Source: Saprospiraceae bacterium | Lineage (GTDB): Bacteria > Bacteroidota > Bacteroidia > Chitinophagales > Saprospiraceae | Assembly: GCA_016787575.1 (NCBI GenBank) | Contig: JAEUUO010000038.1 | Location: 62,001-126,000 of the forward strand | Length of the DNA: 64,000 nt | Reading direction: 5' to 3' | Shown: positions 24,713 through 34,865 of the stretch, piece by piece | How the letters are laid out: every line of letters starts with the position of its first letter | How positions within the stretch are numbered: position 1 is the first letter of the stretch | Notes under the pieces: model-generated | Database searches by the model: none | Told to the model about the DNA's origin: nothing | Seen by the model: the letters and a program-made list of their open reading frames with translations, nothing else | Position numbers and translations under genes: made by a program

Positions 24713-27127
24713 ATGAAATCATTTTATATACTACTCATACTATTTTTTTCAATCACCATTAACGCTATTAATGCGCAACGCATACAATTTTTGAATGCAC
24801 AAAACATGCACCCGATTTTACAAGTACACATCAAATTAGAACCCGGACTGCATGAATTTACATCCGATCCAAATGGTAGCTTGACATTAGCCAATGAGCT
24901 AGAATTTACAAGCATGCATTGCATGCACCCTGACTTTGAAAGTTTATTAATTTCGAAAGAAGAACTGGTACAAAATGGCTTTGTCGTTCTACTAAAATCC
25001 AGAACAAACATTTTGGATGAGGTCTTGGTGGCTGCCACCAGAACAGATCGTTCCCGTTCGGATTTATCTGTGCAAACTTTACAAGTCAATCGCTCTGAAA
25101 TAGATTTTCAGCTGCCTTCTACAACAGCAGATCTACTAGAATCAACGGGATCCGTAATGGTTCAAAAAAGTCAGCAAGGTGGCGGCAGTCCGGTTATGCG
25201 GGGTTTCGAAGCCAATAAAATTTTACTGGTTGTTGATGGGGTCCGCATGAATAATGCCATATACCGTGGCGGACATCTTCAAAATGTCATCACAGTGGAT
25301 CCTTTGCTTTTAGAAAAAGCAGAACTTGTTTTTGGACCTTCTTCTGTTATTTATGGAAGCGATGCATTGGGTGGAGTCATTCACTTAATTACACGGAATG
25401 CACAATTTAGGAATCAAAGCAATTCATTAATTTCTGGAAATGCTTTGGTAAAATATGCAACAGCCAACCAAGAAAAAACAACCAGTCTTGGATTGAACAT
25501 TGCTTCAGGAAAATGGGCTTCTTATACCAACTTTGCTTATTCAGATTTTGGAGACTTAAGGCAGGGTGCTGTTAGGGATCCATTTTATGGCAATTGGGGA
25601 AAACGGCTGACGTATGCAGAACGCATCAATGATCGAGACAGTATGATTGTCAATGAAAACCCCAGCATTCAAAAACAAAGTGGATATAAACAATACAATC
25701 TACTTCAAAAAATTGCATGGAAACCAAATGAATCCACTCAACACAAATTGAATATACAATGGTCGAGTTCGAGCGATATACCAAGATACGATCGACTGAC
25801 GGAAACAGACGGCAATGGCGTTTTGCGAAGTGCACAATGGTATTATGGTCCGCAAGACAGGCTTTTAATATCTTATCAACTCAATAAATCCGGAAATTAT
25901 AAATTCTTTGATGAAGTACAACTAATTCCTGCATTCCAAAAAATTGAAGAAAGTCGTCACAACCGAAATTTCAGAAGCAATAATTTAAATCATCGAATTG
26001 AAAATGTAAGCATTGGAAGTATCAACTTGGATTTTACTAAAAACTGGAGACGCCAGATTTTACAATACGGCTTGGAAAGCAATTACAATGACGTCAGTTC
26101 AACGGCCAACCGGGAAAATATCGAAACAGGTATCAATACTGCTTTGGATACCCGATATCCTGATGGCGGTTCTCAAACCAGTAATCATGGACTTTATATA
26201 TCCCATCAGTGGAAACCCATTGAACAATTGATTGTACATTCTGGATTGCGTTTCAATTATTACACTTTACAATCCGAATTTAAAGACACCAGTTTTTTTC
26301 ATTTGCCTTTTAAGGATGTTGAGCAAAAACACGCAGCTTTCAATGGCAGTTTGGGTTTAGTGTATAAACTGTGCAATTCATTTCAAATACAAAGCAATTT
26401 ATCAAGTGGATATCGTTCACCCAATGTAGATGATCTGGTTAAAGTATTTGAATCCAGTGCTGGTAGGCTCATTGTACCCAATCCGGAATTAACGCCCGAA
26501 CAAGTGTTAAGTCTCGATCTTGGAGTTCAGAAAGAATTTATGAGAGGAAGTAGTTTTACTTTGAATGGATTTTATACCTGGTATCAAGATGTCATTACCG
26601 TTCAAAATGCTCAATACAATGGTCAGGATAGCATTGATTATCTCGGTACATTAAGCAAAGTTTATTCCCAAGTAAATGCAGGTAAAGCTTTTATATACGG
26701 ACTCAATGGTAACTTGAATCTCCAATTAAGCAATCAATGGAATTTTAGTTCGGTACTTAATTACTCTTTTGGACGGATTAAAACGGATACGACAGATTAT
26801 CCATTAGATCATATATCGCCGCTTACCGGTAAAACCGCCCTTAGTTGGAAGAACCGAAAATGGCATATAGAAGCTGCAGCACTTTACAATGGATGGAAGC
26901 GACTAAAAAGTTACAATAAGATTGGAGAAGATAATTTAATTTATGCCTCCAGTTATGGAAGTCCTTCGTGGACAATTATCCATATCAATGCAAACTATGC
27001 ACTGACTGAAAAATTGAATATCCAAGTCGGATTAGAAAATATTTTGGACAGTTATTATCGTGTATTTTCTTCAGGAATCAGTGGAGCCGGACGAAATTTA
27101 GTGCTAGCCTGTCGGTATAAAATTTAA
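24713..27127 (+). CDS. TonB-dependent heme/hemoglobin-type receptor
   Basis: An 804-residue outer-membrane receptor. Signal peptide 1-21, a short carboxypeptidase-regulatory-like domain to about 100, then the plug: VLVAATRTDRSRSD, GGGSPVMRGFEANKILLVVD, GVRMNNAIYRGGHLQN, GPSSVIYGSDALGGVIH. The 22-strand barrel fills the rest and ends in aromatic-rich strands. The phrase GYRSPNVDDLVKVFESSAGR with VPNPELTPEQ (about 566-592) is the FRAP/NPNL block used by heme and hemoglobin receptors; this is the reason for the substrate call. Iron-siderophore or other cargo remains possible. The gene is monocistronic. The next terminator is 400 bases downstream, beyond a MITE-like element. Confidence 0.88.
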   Translation: MKSFYILLILFFSITINAINAQRIQFLNAQNMHPILQVHIKLEPGLHEFTSDPNGSLTLANELEFTSMHCMHPDFESLLISKEELVQNGFVVLLKSRTNILDEVLVAATRTDRSRSDLSVQTLQVNRSEIDFQLPSTTADLLESTGSVMVQKSQQGGGSPVMRGFEANKILLVVDGVRMNNAIYRGGHLQNVITVDPLLLEKAELVFGPSSVIYGSDALGGVIHLITRNAQFRNQSNSLISGNALVKYATANQEKTTSLGLNIASGKWASYTNFAYSDFGDLRQGAVRDPFYGNWGKRLTYAERINDRDSMIVNENPSIQKQSGYKQYNLLQKIAWKPNESTQHKLNIQWSSSSDIPRYDRLTETDGNGVLRSAQWYYGPQDRLLISYQLNKSGNYKFFDEVQLIPAFQKIEESRHNRNFRSNNLNHRIENVSIGSINLDFTKNWRRQILQYGLESNYNDVSSTANRENIETGINTALDTRYPDGGSQTSNHGLYISHQWKPIEQLIVHSGLRFNYYTLQSEFKDTSFFHLPFKDVEQKHAAFNGSLGLVYKLCNSFQIQSNLSSGYRSPNVDDLVKVFESSAGRLIVPNPELTPEQVLSLDLGVQKEFMRGSSFTLNGFYTWYQDVITVQNAQYNGQDSIDYLGTLSKVYSQVNAGKAFIYGLNGNLNLQLSNQWNFSSVLNYSFGRIKTDTTDYPLDHISPLTGKTALSWKNRKWHIEAAALYNGWKRLKSYNKIGEDNLIYASSYGSPSWTIIHINANYALTEKLNIQVGLENILDSYYRVFSSGISGAGRNLVLACRYKI

Positions 27128-27264
27128 GGAAAATAATTTTATCAATTTTAAATGTAACTATTATTAGTTTATCGACTTTTGATTGCAAATGACAGTAGGT
27201 ACCCGTCACTTTTGTCTAAACATCAATTTAAAGAAGAAACTCTTACATAAAAAATGATCATTCC

Positions 27265-27414
27265 GAACCCCAAACCCCTTGAAAGGGGCCTCAATTCTGA
27301 AGCTTTGATGTAATCTATTTTCAGGCAAAAGTCCTGTGCAAAAGGAATATAATTTAAAATAAAAAATTTGAATTTAAGACAAATTAAAAGCCACTTTCAA
27401 GGGGTTTGGGGTTC
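27265..27414. mobile_element. MITE-like element with 25-bp terminal inverted repeats
   Basis: The ends (27265-27289 and 27390-27414) are inverted copies of a 25-bp sequence that begins GAACCCCAAACCCCTTGAAA, with a single mismatch. The inside is 100 bp of AT-rich sequence without a reading frame. No target-site duplication is obvious at the borders. The small size and inverted ends fit a non-autonomous miniature element, though a long hairpin with another origin is possible. It sits in a 476-base gap between the TonB receptor and the terminator at 27524; the remainder of the gap shows nothing else. Confidence 0.6.
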
Positions 27415-27523
27415 AACAGGAACAGGATATTATTGAAGATTTCATTCCATGTTGATACTTATGCGAAATTCTGTGAGGGCATAATGCCTTTCATATGTAT
27501 AAGCAAAATATTTATCTTTTATC

Positions 27524-27557
27524 AATGGCCTGCTATTTATGCAGGCCATTTTTTTTT
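27524..27557 (+). terminator. Strong rho-independent terminator
   Basis: Perfect 10-bp stem AATGGCCTGC/GCAGGCCATT, loop TATTTAT, followed by nine T overlapping the stem. It probably ends the TonB receptor transcript, now 400 bases away because of the inserted element. Confidence 0.85.
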
Positions 27558-27603
27558 AAAATGATTTATAAAATGGGCTTAACTTTAATCTAAATATTTA
27601 AAA

Positions 27604-28038
27604 ATGAAACTTTATATTGGATTAAGTTGGGCTGCTATTATTTGTTTGTTTTTATCGGGTGCGCTTCATTCGATTAGTTTGTTTGTCGAACCAGCTGCAT
27701 CAAATGATATAGAAAAACAGCTCATTCAAACCATGGACACTTACCAAATGGACATGGGAGCCGGATATCACAGAACCTTTGCACAAATCTTTTTTTCACT
27801 CAGTGCTTGTTTTAGTTTGTTGTGTTTATTTGCATCGGTGTTATTATGGTATTTACTGAAACACCCCATTTCAAAAAACATCATGATGGGAATTTTAAAT
27901 ATCTATTTAATATTTTTTGGTGTATTGGCCATTTTGATGTGGGTGTTTACTTTTTTACCACCAATCATTTGTACCAGTCTGTCCTTTTTGTTTTTGCTGG
28001 GAACGAGATGGAGTTTGGGAAAAATGGGGCAGGAATAA
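27604..28038 (+). CDS. Small four-helix membrane protein of unknown function
   Basis: A 144-residue protein with four hydrophobic helices (about 5-27, 58-87, 92-112, 115-135). The extracytoplasmic loop after helix 1 (VEPAASNDIEKQLIQTMDTY) and the segment GAGYHRTFAQIFFSLSACFS resemble a class of short membrane proteins with no assigned role. The residues GALHS at 20-24 and GYHRTF could hold a ligand. It stands alone between a terminator and a secreted-protein gene. Confidence 0.65.
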   Translation: MKLYIGLSWAAIICLFLSGALHSISLFVEPAASNDIEKQLIQTMDTYQMDMGAGYHRTFAQIFFSLSACFSLLCLFASVLLWYLLKHPISKNIMMGILNIYLIFFGVLAILMWVFTFLPPIICTSLSFLFLLGTRWSLGKMGQE

Positions 28039-28186
28039 AGTTAACTCAGCAATTGCTTGTTAAATTGCCTAGTCTATTGGCAGACTTAAACTTAAGTTCA
28101 ACAATTAGCTAGTGAGCAAACATCACAAACAATTTAAGGTATTCAGCTTGTTTGTAAAATTAGATACAATTGCCAAAGTAAAATAA

Positions 28187-28218
28187 CTTGTAACTTTATT
28201 TAAATTAGTGTAAATTTG
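28187..28218 (+). promoter_or_regulatory. Promoter of the 774-residue T9SS gene
   Basis: CTTG at 28187-28190, 20 bases, TAAATTTG at 28211-28218. The predicted start of transcription is near 28225, about 26 bases before the ATG at 28251. It lies in the otherwise empty 212-base gap after the membrane-protein gene. Confidence 0.55.
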
Positions 28219-28250
28219 GATTATTAATTAACCCTATTAAATACTGCCTT

Positions 28251-30575
28251 ATGAATATTTTATTTATTATAAATCCGAATTTAAATTTTTTTTCAATATT
28301 AAATACTAATATTTTAGGGGGGGGCATATTTTATTCTGATAGATTAAAGCCAATTGCTTATTTTCCAATTTTAATTTTATTTATGCTTCTGGTTCCTAAT
28401 TTTTCAAAAAGCCAAAGTGCTGATACATTGGTTTGTGATAATGGCGGCTTTGAGGATGGATTAACTTACTTCACAGGTCAATATACTGATAGTTATAGAA
28501 TGGGGGGGAATATTTGTACACCATTATATTTTGATTCATCCATAATCTGGAATAGCCTAGCGATTCCAGCATTCAGACAATTTGAAATTGTAAATAATGG
28601 GATTGATACTTTAACCGGAATTGATAAGGTTAAATTTGGTTATAAATCCTTATTATTAAATAACCGCTATGGGCACATCATTCATCCTTGCGGCGGTCAA
28701 TATGGAGTAAACAAAATTCTAAAGCGATTTAAAGTAACACCTGAATCACGCGATTTTACTGTTTGGTATGCTGTTGTATTGGAGAATCCCGATAGACATC
28801 TTAATCAACAACCTTGGTTTAGCATATCCTGTGATCGGGATCCTGCCAATAATTTATGTTTTGATGCCTCGCAAATTGAATGTTATAATATTTTTCAAGA
28901 TTCCATTTGCACTTTTGATACCATCAAATTGGTAAATTGGGCATGTCATACTTTTAAAATACCACTTAATATGTTGGATAGTATTGCAACTTTAGAAATA
29001 ACTGCAGCTGATTGTGGTGGAGGTGGCCATTTTGCTTATGCATACATTGATGGTATTTGTGAACTATGCGATGGCAGTGCATTTGGGTCTGGTACCTTGT
29101 ATCAACATCCACTCAATGAGGAAGGTCTCGGAATAGATTTTGATCCATGCGGAGATGATTCGTTAACGGTCTGTGGATCCTATACTTTACCGTCAATATG
29201 TGGAGCTTGGAAATTGGACTCTATTTTGCCGATAGATTTCAATTTTTATTCTCTATCTATCGACACTTCAAATAACAAATATTGCTTTAAAGTTGCGCTT
29301 GCAGATTTTACCTACGATAGCTGTACAGAAATTTATTTAAAATTGTTTTTTAGTTCCAATACTCAAAATCTGGATCCGGTTTATTCCAATACCATTGAAA
29401 TTTGTCCAATCAGTTTTGAATATGAACTTACAGTCGTCACCGGATCTTGCCAAAATAACAATACAACAAGTTTAATGTCTGATGATTATTATTATGTTCA
29501 AGTTGATTTGGATCATTTTGTTGAAGGGGATAGTTTCTTAATCGAACGCGTCTTGGATGATCCTTACCCCAATGAGACTGGTCATTATGATTTATTGATT
29601 GACACTGCAAGTGGACTATACAATCTAGGCCCATTTTTTATACAGGAAGGTAATTGGAAACTCATTTTTTCTCATGAAGATTGCAGAGATACTTTTAATA
29701 TCATTGCTCCAAATTATTGTTCTGGATGCTTGAAATTCAGAGGAACAACAATTTCGAATATTTCATGTAATAATAACAGTACATATACAATTGCTGACGA
29801 CACATGGAGTTTTGATATTTTTATAACAGGACTTAGTGGTTCATTCTATGTTGGTTCGCAAGGACCATTCAATTATAATGACACAAATACTATATATGTC
29901 ACTGGGCCAATAAGTAATCTATGCAGCACATTTACTTTAACTGATGGAATTGGTTGTAATGGCATCATAACCATTTGTCCGCCTAAACCATGTTCAGATA
30001 ATGAAAACTGTGAATTAGAAGCATATATATTTAATATAGAATGCTTCGAAGATGAATATACTATCGAGCTTTTTGTAGCAGAAACTGACACTAATTACCC
30101 ATGTTATATAAGTCAAGATGATGATGGAACTCCATCATCAGGCAATCAAAATGACCAACAAGGAAGTCTTGTGCCAGGAATAAACACTATAGGCAATTTT
30201 AATGATGATATTTATTTGACAGTATTTCAATGTAATTCAGATGAGTGTGATTGTGAATTAGAATGCTTTAAAACGATTTATATCCATTATCCAGATTGCG
30301 ATAATCTTGAATTTCGTAGAAATACTAAATCTAATTACTTTAACAAAGAGTTAAATATTATTCCTAATCCAGTAAATTCAAGCCAATTTTCACTTAATTC
30401 AACATTAAAAATTACAAATTTTAGTGTATTTGATTTATCAGGAAGACAAATATATGCTACTATATTTGAAGGTAAGGAATTTCAATTTACTTCTGAAATA
30501 CCACCCGGTATTTATTTTATAAGATACATAAACTCAAAGGAAAAGTATGATTATATTAAACTATTGAAGCAATAA
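28251..30575 (+). CDS. Large cysteine-rich T9SS-sorted protein
   Basis: A 774-residue secreted protein. The export signal is at about 33-54 (PIAYFPILILFMLLVPNFSK), so the true start may be downstream of ATG 28251; no better ATG is obvious. The N-terminal domain (CDNGGFEDGLTYFTGQYTDS, FGYKSLLLNN, GGGGHFAYAYIDGICELC) resembles carbohydrate-binding-like jelly-roll domains of Bacteroidota surface proteins. The rest carries many cysteine pairs, such as CDCELEC. Residues 695-774 (NIIPNPVNSSQFSLNS, PPGIYFIRYINSKEKYDYIK) form a type A T9SS sorting domain. No enzyme motif was recognised. It is probably a cell-surface or released adhesin. Confidence 0.72.
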   Translation: MNILFIINPNLNFFSILNTNILGGGIFYSDRLKPIAYFPILILFMLLVPNFSKSQSADTLVCDNGGFEDGLTYFTGQYTDSYRMGGNICTPLYFDSSIIWNSLAIPAFRQFEIVNNGIDTLTGIDKVKFGYKSLLLNNRYGHIIHPCGGQYGVNKILKRFKVTPESRDFTVWYAVVLENPDRHLNQQPWFSISCDRDPANNLCFDASQIECYNIFQDSICTFDTIKLVNWACHTFKIPLNMLDSIATLEITAADCGGGGHFAYAYIDGICELCDGSAFGSGTLYQHPLNEEGLGIDFDPCGDDSLTVCGSYTLPSICGAWKLDSILPIDFNFYSLSIDTSNNKYCFKVALADFTYDSCTEIYLKLFFSSNTQNLDPVYSNTIEICPISFEYELTVVTGSCQNNNTTSLMSDDYYYVQVDLDHFVEGDSFLIERVLDDPYPNETGHYDLLIDTASGLYNLGPFFIQEGNWKLIFSHEDCRDTFNIIAPNYCSGCLKFRGTTISNISCNNNSTYTIADDTWSFDIFITGLSGSFYVGSQGPFNYNDTNTIYVTGPISNLCSTFTLTDGIGCNGIITICPPKPCSDNENCELEAYIFNIECFEDEYTIELFVAETDTNYPCYISQDDDGTPSSGNQNDQQGSLVPGINTIGNFNDDIYLTVFQCNSDECDCELECFKTIYIHYPDCDNLEFRRNTKSNYFNKELNIIPNPVNSSQFSLNSTLKITNFSVFDLSGRQIYATIFEGKEFQFTSEIPPGIYFIRYINSKEKYDYIKLLKQ

Positions 30576-30606
30576 TTTATTTAGATAGAGCGATTTCATA
30601 TATTTG
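30576..30606 (+). promoter_or_regulatory. Promoter of the 1356-residue repeat protein
   Basis: TTTA at 30576-30579, 19 bases, TATATTTG at 30599-30606. The spacing is exact for the Bacteroidota consensus. Transcription would begin near 30613, some 28 bases before the ATG. Confidence 0.5.
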
Positions 30607-30640
30607 TTAAATTCTTCCTTTCGCTATTAGCTAAAAAATA

Positions 30641-33600
30641 ATGTCATTTTACAAAACTAATTTAATAGCTTCACTTAAATACTTAAATTTAACACTCAGA
30701 TTATTGTCGCTTGTATTTATAAATTTAACCAATTCTCTAAATAGTTTGAGTTCACAAAAAACAAGCTGTAATTTAATTGATTCAAACACTTGCTTCCAAG
30801 AGATTCCTTATAGTAAATCTCAATTCCTAATCGAACCTAAATTTATATATAGTGATTCAGTAAATGTAACTCAAACTCCACTACTATTTGATATTGATGG
30901 TGATTGTATTTCTGAAATATTAACTTTAAATTATAATGGATCTGCAATATTAATTTTTAATTCGGAAACAAGAAATTTAAAATACAAAATAAATACGCCA
31001 AATGTTGATTTAGATTTGAACGGCTTAGCAATTGCAGATGTTAATCATGATGGAATCCCTGAATTATTTATTGAAACCTCTAATAATAATATAATTAATT
31101 TAAGAAGAAGGTTAATTTCACTGAATTTATCCGGCAAATTGTTATGGATTTCTGATCAAAGAGTTGACAATTTTTCTCAATTCCAAGATGAGTTTGGAGG
31201 AACACCTGCATTAGCTGATTTTAATCAGGATGGAATTTCTGAAATTTATGTCAACAATAAAATTTATAATTCACTCACCGGAATTTTGCTTGTTGAAGGT
31301 GGAGCAAATGGATTAGGCACTAAAAGATTAATGAATTTTTCAACAGATGCCATTTCAATTGCGGGACAACTTGATGAAAATATGACTGATTTAGAATTGG
31401 CTGCAGGTTATACTATTTATAAAGTTAATATTATTAACTTAAATGGAACATTGGGTAATACCATGATTGCCATTAATTTTCAACTTGATGGCTCTTATTT
31501 AGATGGATACACCACTTTAGGTGATATAAATTCTGATGGTATTCTTGATGTCGTTGTTACAACGCCTGGATTAAACCCACAAGCTGTAGTTTACGCATAT
31601 ACTTTATCAAATGGTATTCCAAATCTAATAGCAAAGGCTTACCCTCCTAGCAATGAATACGAAGGAATAGGACCAACTTTAATTGGCGATACTGATGGTA
31701 ATGGGAACGCATCACTTGTTTTTACAAGATTTAAAAGATTATTATCATATTTTTATGATGGATCAATAATTTTAAAATTAAACTGGTCTTTGAACACAAG
31801 TGATTCATCTGGTGCAACTGGACTTACTTTATTTGATTTTAATCATGATGGCAGTCAAGAAATAGTTTATAGAGATGAAACAGATTTAATAATTATAAAT
31901 TCCAGAAATGGAATACCACTTCCATTTGCAAAATTTAATTGTCAATCAATTACAGGACTTGAAAACCCAATTGTGGGTGATTTTGATAATTCAGGACATT
32001 CCAAAATTTGCACAATTTGTGGAATAACATCTGATAACATTATAGGCAAACTCACCATTTTCGGTCCACCTGACAGCTCAGCTCCCTGGGCACCTGCAAG
32101 AGGCATTTGGAATCAATACAATTACCATGTGCTAAATATCAATGATGATTTGACTGTGCCACGAGTTCAAAAAAATAATGCGACCTATAAAAATGGACGC
32201 TACAATAACTTTTATGTGCAGGAGTCCTTACTAGATTCCAATGGAATTTACAGGAGACCTGCAGCAAGTTTGTATGGGAACCTAGATTGTATAAATTACG
32301 ATCCAATTTCTGATCTTTACACAGCATACTTTAATCTTTACAATAAGCCAGATGCTTCGCAAGCAGCTGATACTGGAATACCTGTTGCATTTTATAATGG
32401 CAATCCGGAATCCGGAGGCAACATACTGGGTATTTATTATACTACAAAAAAACTGGTTAGAGGAGATAGTTTAATCCAATTAAGTTTTAGTTTCTCTGCA
32501 AGTAATCTCAAGCAGCTTTTTATGGTTGTCAATACTAAAAGATTAGGTTCGGGCAGCTTTACCTCAAATGATTTTTTCTCATCAGAATGTGATTTTACAG
32601 ATAATATATATAGTTCAACTGAACTTCCCCGTATTCAGCGAATAGATACCAGTATTTGCGAATCCGCATCTTTTGTGTTTTTTGACACGACCTTACAACA
32701 AGCCGGGTTGTATTATCATAATTTAAAAAACAGAATCGGTTGTGATAGTGTAATAAGCATTTTGGATTTACGGTTAATCGATACTACTCTGGCTATAATG
32801 GATGTTAAAGCATGTGATTCGCTCATTTGGAATGGAGTTCGACTGGATTCCAGTGGAATGTTTACTGCAATAAATCTCAATCAATTGGGTTGTGATAGTA
32901 CTACGCTTTTAAATCTAAGTTTGTTTAAATCCAGTACATCTTATCAACAGACTATTCGCTGTGATTCCTTCGTATGGAATCATCAAAGCTATTATAACAG
33001 CGGTAAATACATGTTTTCTAGTCTTAATGTGGATGGTTGCGATAGCACCGCAATTCTTGATTTAACGATTTACCATCCTGATACTTCAAGATGGGTTCAA
33101 TCCGCTTGCGATTCGTTTCAATGGAATGGTATTTTTTATAAACAATCTGGACGATATATAAATAAAGCTATAAACCAATTTTCTTGTGACAGCATTGCTA
33201 TTCTTGATTTACATATCGATTCCGTAATTCAATCTAAGACCGCTGTAACAGCCTGCGATTCCTTTTTATGGAATAACACGGTTTATACAACGAGTGGACA
33301 ATTTCGTTTTCAAACTAAAAGTGTGTTTGGCTGTGATAGCATCGCAATTTTAAATCTTGATCTTTATAAAACAAGTAGATCGACTCAACAGATTGTTGCT
33401 TGTGATTCATTTTATTGGAATGGGCAAAGCTATTTTCAAGATGGCACTTATTTCTACTATACTCAAAATACGAATGCTTGTGACAGCGTGGCTATACTCG
33501 ATTTGGATCTAATTGCTTCGTCCCAATCTCTAAGTATCGTAAACACTTGCGATTCCATTTATTGGAATAATCAAAGTTATACTCAAAGTGGACGCTATTT

Positions 33601-34711
33601 TTTTACTACTAAAAATGCAGCAGGCTGCGACAGCTTGGCGATTTTACAACTTACAATCCTAAAATCAGATTCCAATTTAATCAGTATTACAGCTTGTGAT
33701 TCTTTAACGTGGAATGGGACTAAAATAACCCAAGCTGGAACCTATCCATTTAAAACTCAAAACAATGCTGGCTGTGATAGTATTGTGACATTACAACTTA
33801 AACTAAACCATGCTTCAAAAGCAGATTTAAGTATTTCCGCTTGTGATTCTATCGCCATTCTTGGACAAACCTTCAAACAAAGCGGTGATTATTTATTTCC
33901 ATTGCAAAATGCGCAACTGTGTGATTCTCTATTAACGATACACTTTACTACCTTATCGCACATTCAATCCGATTCGGTGGAAGCATGTGACCAATACATT
34001 TGGCCCGCTAATGATTCCATTTATTTAAAATCCGGAATTTATTTGAAAAAACTAGTCAATCAATTCGGATGTGATTCAATTTTCTTATTGAACTTAAACC
34101 TTCAACCAAGTTATATAAAATTCCTAGATACTGCTGTTTGTATGCAATATTTTTGGCCTGCTTCACAACAAATACTCAAGCAATCTGGCGATTATAATTT
34201 TAATTTAAAATCAATTGCAGGTTGTGATTCGATACTTAATTTAAAATTGACAATTCTTCCAGAAATTCAAAATACAGATAGTGTAACTACACAAGAAAAT
34301 CCTTATATCTGGGATGTAAATCAACAAGCATATACCCAATCCGGGATTTATCGTGAGGCTTTTAAATCAAGTTTAGGATGTGATTCTATCCATTGGTTGG
34401 TATTGCAAATCAATAAAGAGATTGAAATTTATTACCCAAATATTATCAATCTCAACAGCAGTCAAAATGCACGATTTAATTTATATATTTTTGGATCACA
34501 AGCAGTAATAGATTTGCTTAGTATTTATGACCGTTGGGGCAATTTGCTATGGCAAACCCACACGATTCAAGCCAATAATCAACAACAAGGCTGGAATGGG
34601 ACTGCTAATAATCAGTTTGTCCTACCGGGAGTCTATGTATGGCATGCCAGCATTCGTTTACCTGATGGCAGTATCATTAAAAAATCAGGTGATTTGACTG
34701 TGATTCGTTAA
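30641..34711 (+). CDS. Giant FG-GAP and cysteine-repeat adhesin with type B T9SS domain
   Basis: A 1356-residue secreted protein. After the signal region (about 8-37) come FG-GAP/VCBS-type propeller repeats with calcium-loop phrases such as FDIDGDCISE, ADVNHDGIPE, ADFNQDGISE, GDINSDGILD and FDFNHDGSQE (up to about 450). Residues about 665-1265 hold twelve repeats of about 48 residues, each with the frame ACDS-x-WNG-x-Y-xx-SG-x-Y ... GCDSIAILxLxI; most have one cysteine at each end, so each may close with a disulfide. The end (SIYDRWGNLLWQTH, GWNGT, LPGVYVWHASIRLPDGS) is the type B (CHU_C, gliding-type) sorting domain. It is probably a surface adhesin. A terminator follows 36 bases after the stop. 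Confidence 0.85.
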   Translation: MSFYKTNLIASLKYLNLTLRLLSLVFINLTNSLNSLSSQKTSCNLIDSNTCFQEIPYSKSQFLIEPKFIYSDSVNVTQTPLLFDIDGDCISEILTLNYNGSAILIFNSETRNLKYKINTPNVDLDLNGLAIADVNHDGIPELFIETSNNNIINLRRRLISLNLSGKLLWISDQRVDNFSQFQDEFGGTPALADFNQDGISEIYVNNKIYNSLTGILLVEGGANGLGTKRLMNFSTDAISIAGQLDENMTDLELAAGYTIYKVNIINLNGTLGNTMIAINFQLDGSYLDGYTTLGDINSDGILDVVVTTPGLNPQAVVYAYTLSNGIPNLIAKAYPPSNEYEGIGPTLIGDTDGNGNASLVFTRFKRLLSYFYDGSIILKLNWSLNTSDSSGATGLTLFDFNHDGSQEIVYRDETDLIIINSRNGIPLPFAKFNCQSITGLENPIVGDFDNSGHSKICTICGITSDNIIGKLTIFGPPDSSAPWAPARGIWNQYNYHVLNINDDLTVPRVQKNNATYKNGRYNNFYVQESLLDSNGIYRRPAASLYGNLDCINYDPISDLYTAYFNLYNKPDASQAADTGIPVAFYNGNPESGGNILGIYYTTKKLVRGDSLIQLSFSFSASNLKQLFMVVNTKRLGSGSFTSNDFFSSECDFTDNIYSSTELPRIQRIDTSICESASFVFFDTTLQQAGLYYHNLKNRIGCDSVISILDLRLIDTTLAIMDVKACDSLIWNGVRLDSSGMFTAINLNQLGCDSTTLLNLSLFKSSTSYQQTIRCDSFVWNHQSYYNSGKYMFSSLNVDGCDSTAILDLTIYHPDTSRWVQSACDSFQWNGIFYKQSGRYINKAINQFSCDSIAILDLHIDSVIQSKTAVTACDSFLWNNTVYTTSGQFRFQTKSVFGCDSIAILNLDLYKTSRSTQQIVACDSFYWNGQSYFQDGTYFYYTQNTNACDSVAILDLDLIASSQSLSIVNTCDSIYWNNQSYTQSGRYFFTTKNAAGCDSLAILQLTILKSDSNLISITACDSLTWNGTKITQAGTYPFKTQNNAGCDSIVTLQLKLNHASKADLSISACDSIAILGQTFKQSGDYLFPLQNAQLCDSLLTIHFTTLSHIQSDSVEACDQYIWPANDSIYLKSGIYLKKLVNQFGCDSIFLLNLNLQPSYIKFLDTAVCMQYFWPASQQILKQSGDYNFNLKSIAGCDSILNLKLTILPEIQNTDSVTTQENPYIWDVNQQAYTQSGIYREAFKSSLGCDSIHWLVLQINKEIEIYYPNIINLNSSQNARFNLYIFGSQAVIDLLSIYDRWGNLLWQTHTIQANNQQQGWNGTANNQFVLPGVYVWHASIRLPDGSIIKKSGDLTVIR

Positions 34712-34746
34712 GTCGCATTTGATTGCAATAAAGAAGAATATACTAC

Positions 34747-34792
34747 AAAAAAAAAGTCCTGCACTTCAGCAGGACCTTTTCTGTTTTTCGTT
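34747..34792. terminator. Bidirectional terminator after the giant adhesin gene
   Basis: Stem GTCCTGC/GCAGGAC with loop ACTTCA, flanked by nine A on the left and CTTTTCTGTTTTT on the right, so it can act on either strand. It is the expected terminator for the plus-strand gene ending at 34711. Confidence 0.75.
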
Positions 34793-34831
34793 TTGAAATA
34801 GATTTATCAGAAAGTACATTTTAAATTCTTA

Positions 34832-34862
34832 AAAAAGAGCCGGCTGCTTTCATCAACCGGCT
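34832..34862 (-). terminator. Minus-strand terminator-like hairpin
   Basis: Stem AGCCGGcTG/CAaCCGGCT with loop CTTTCAT; on the minus strand it is followed by six T. The nearest minus-strand gene (the diheme peroxidase) ends 440 bases upstream, so it either ends a long 3' tail or a separate small RNA. Confidence 0.5.
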
Positions 34863-34865
34863 GAT

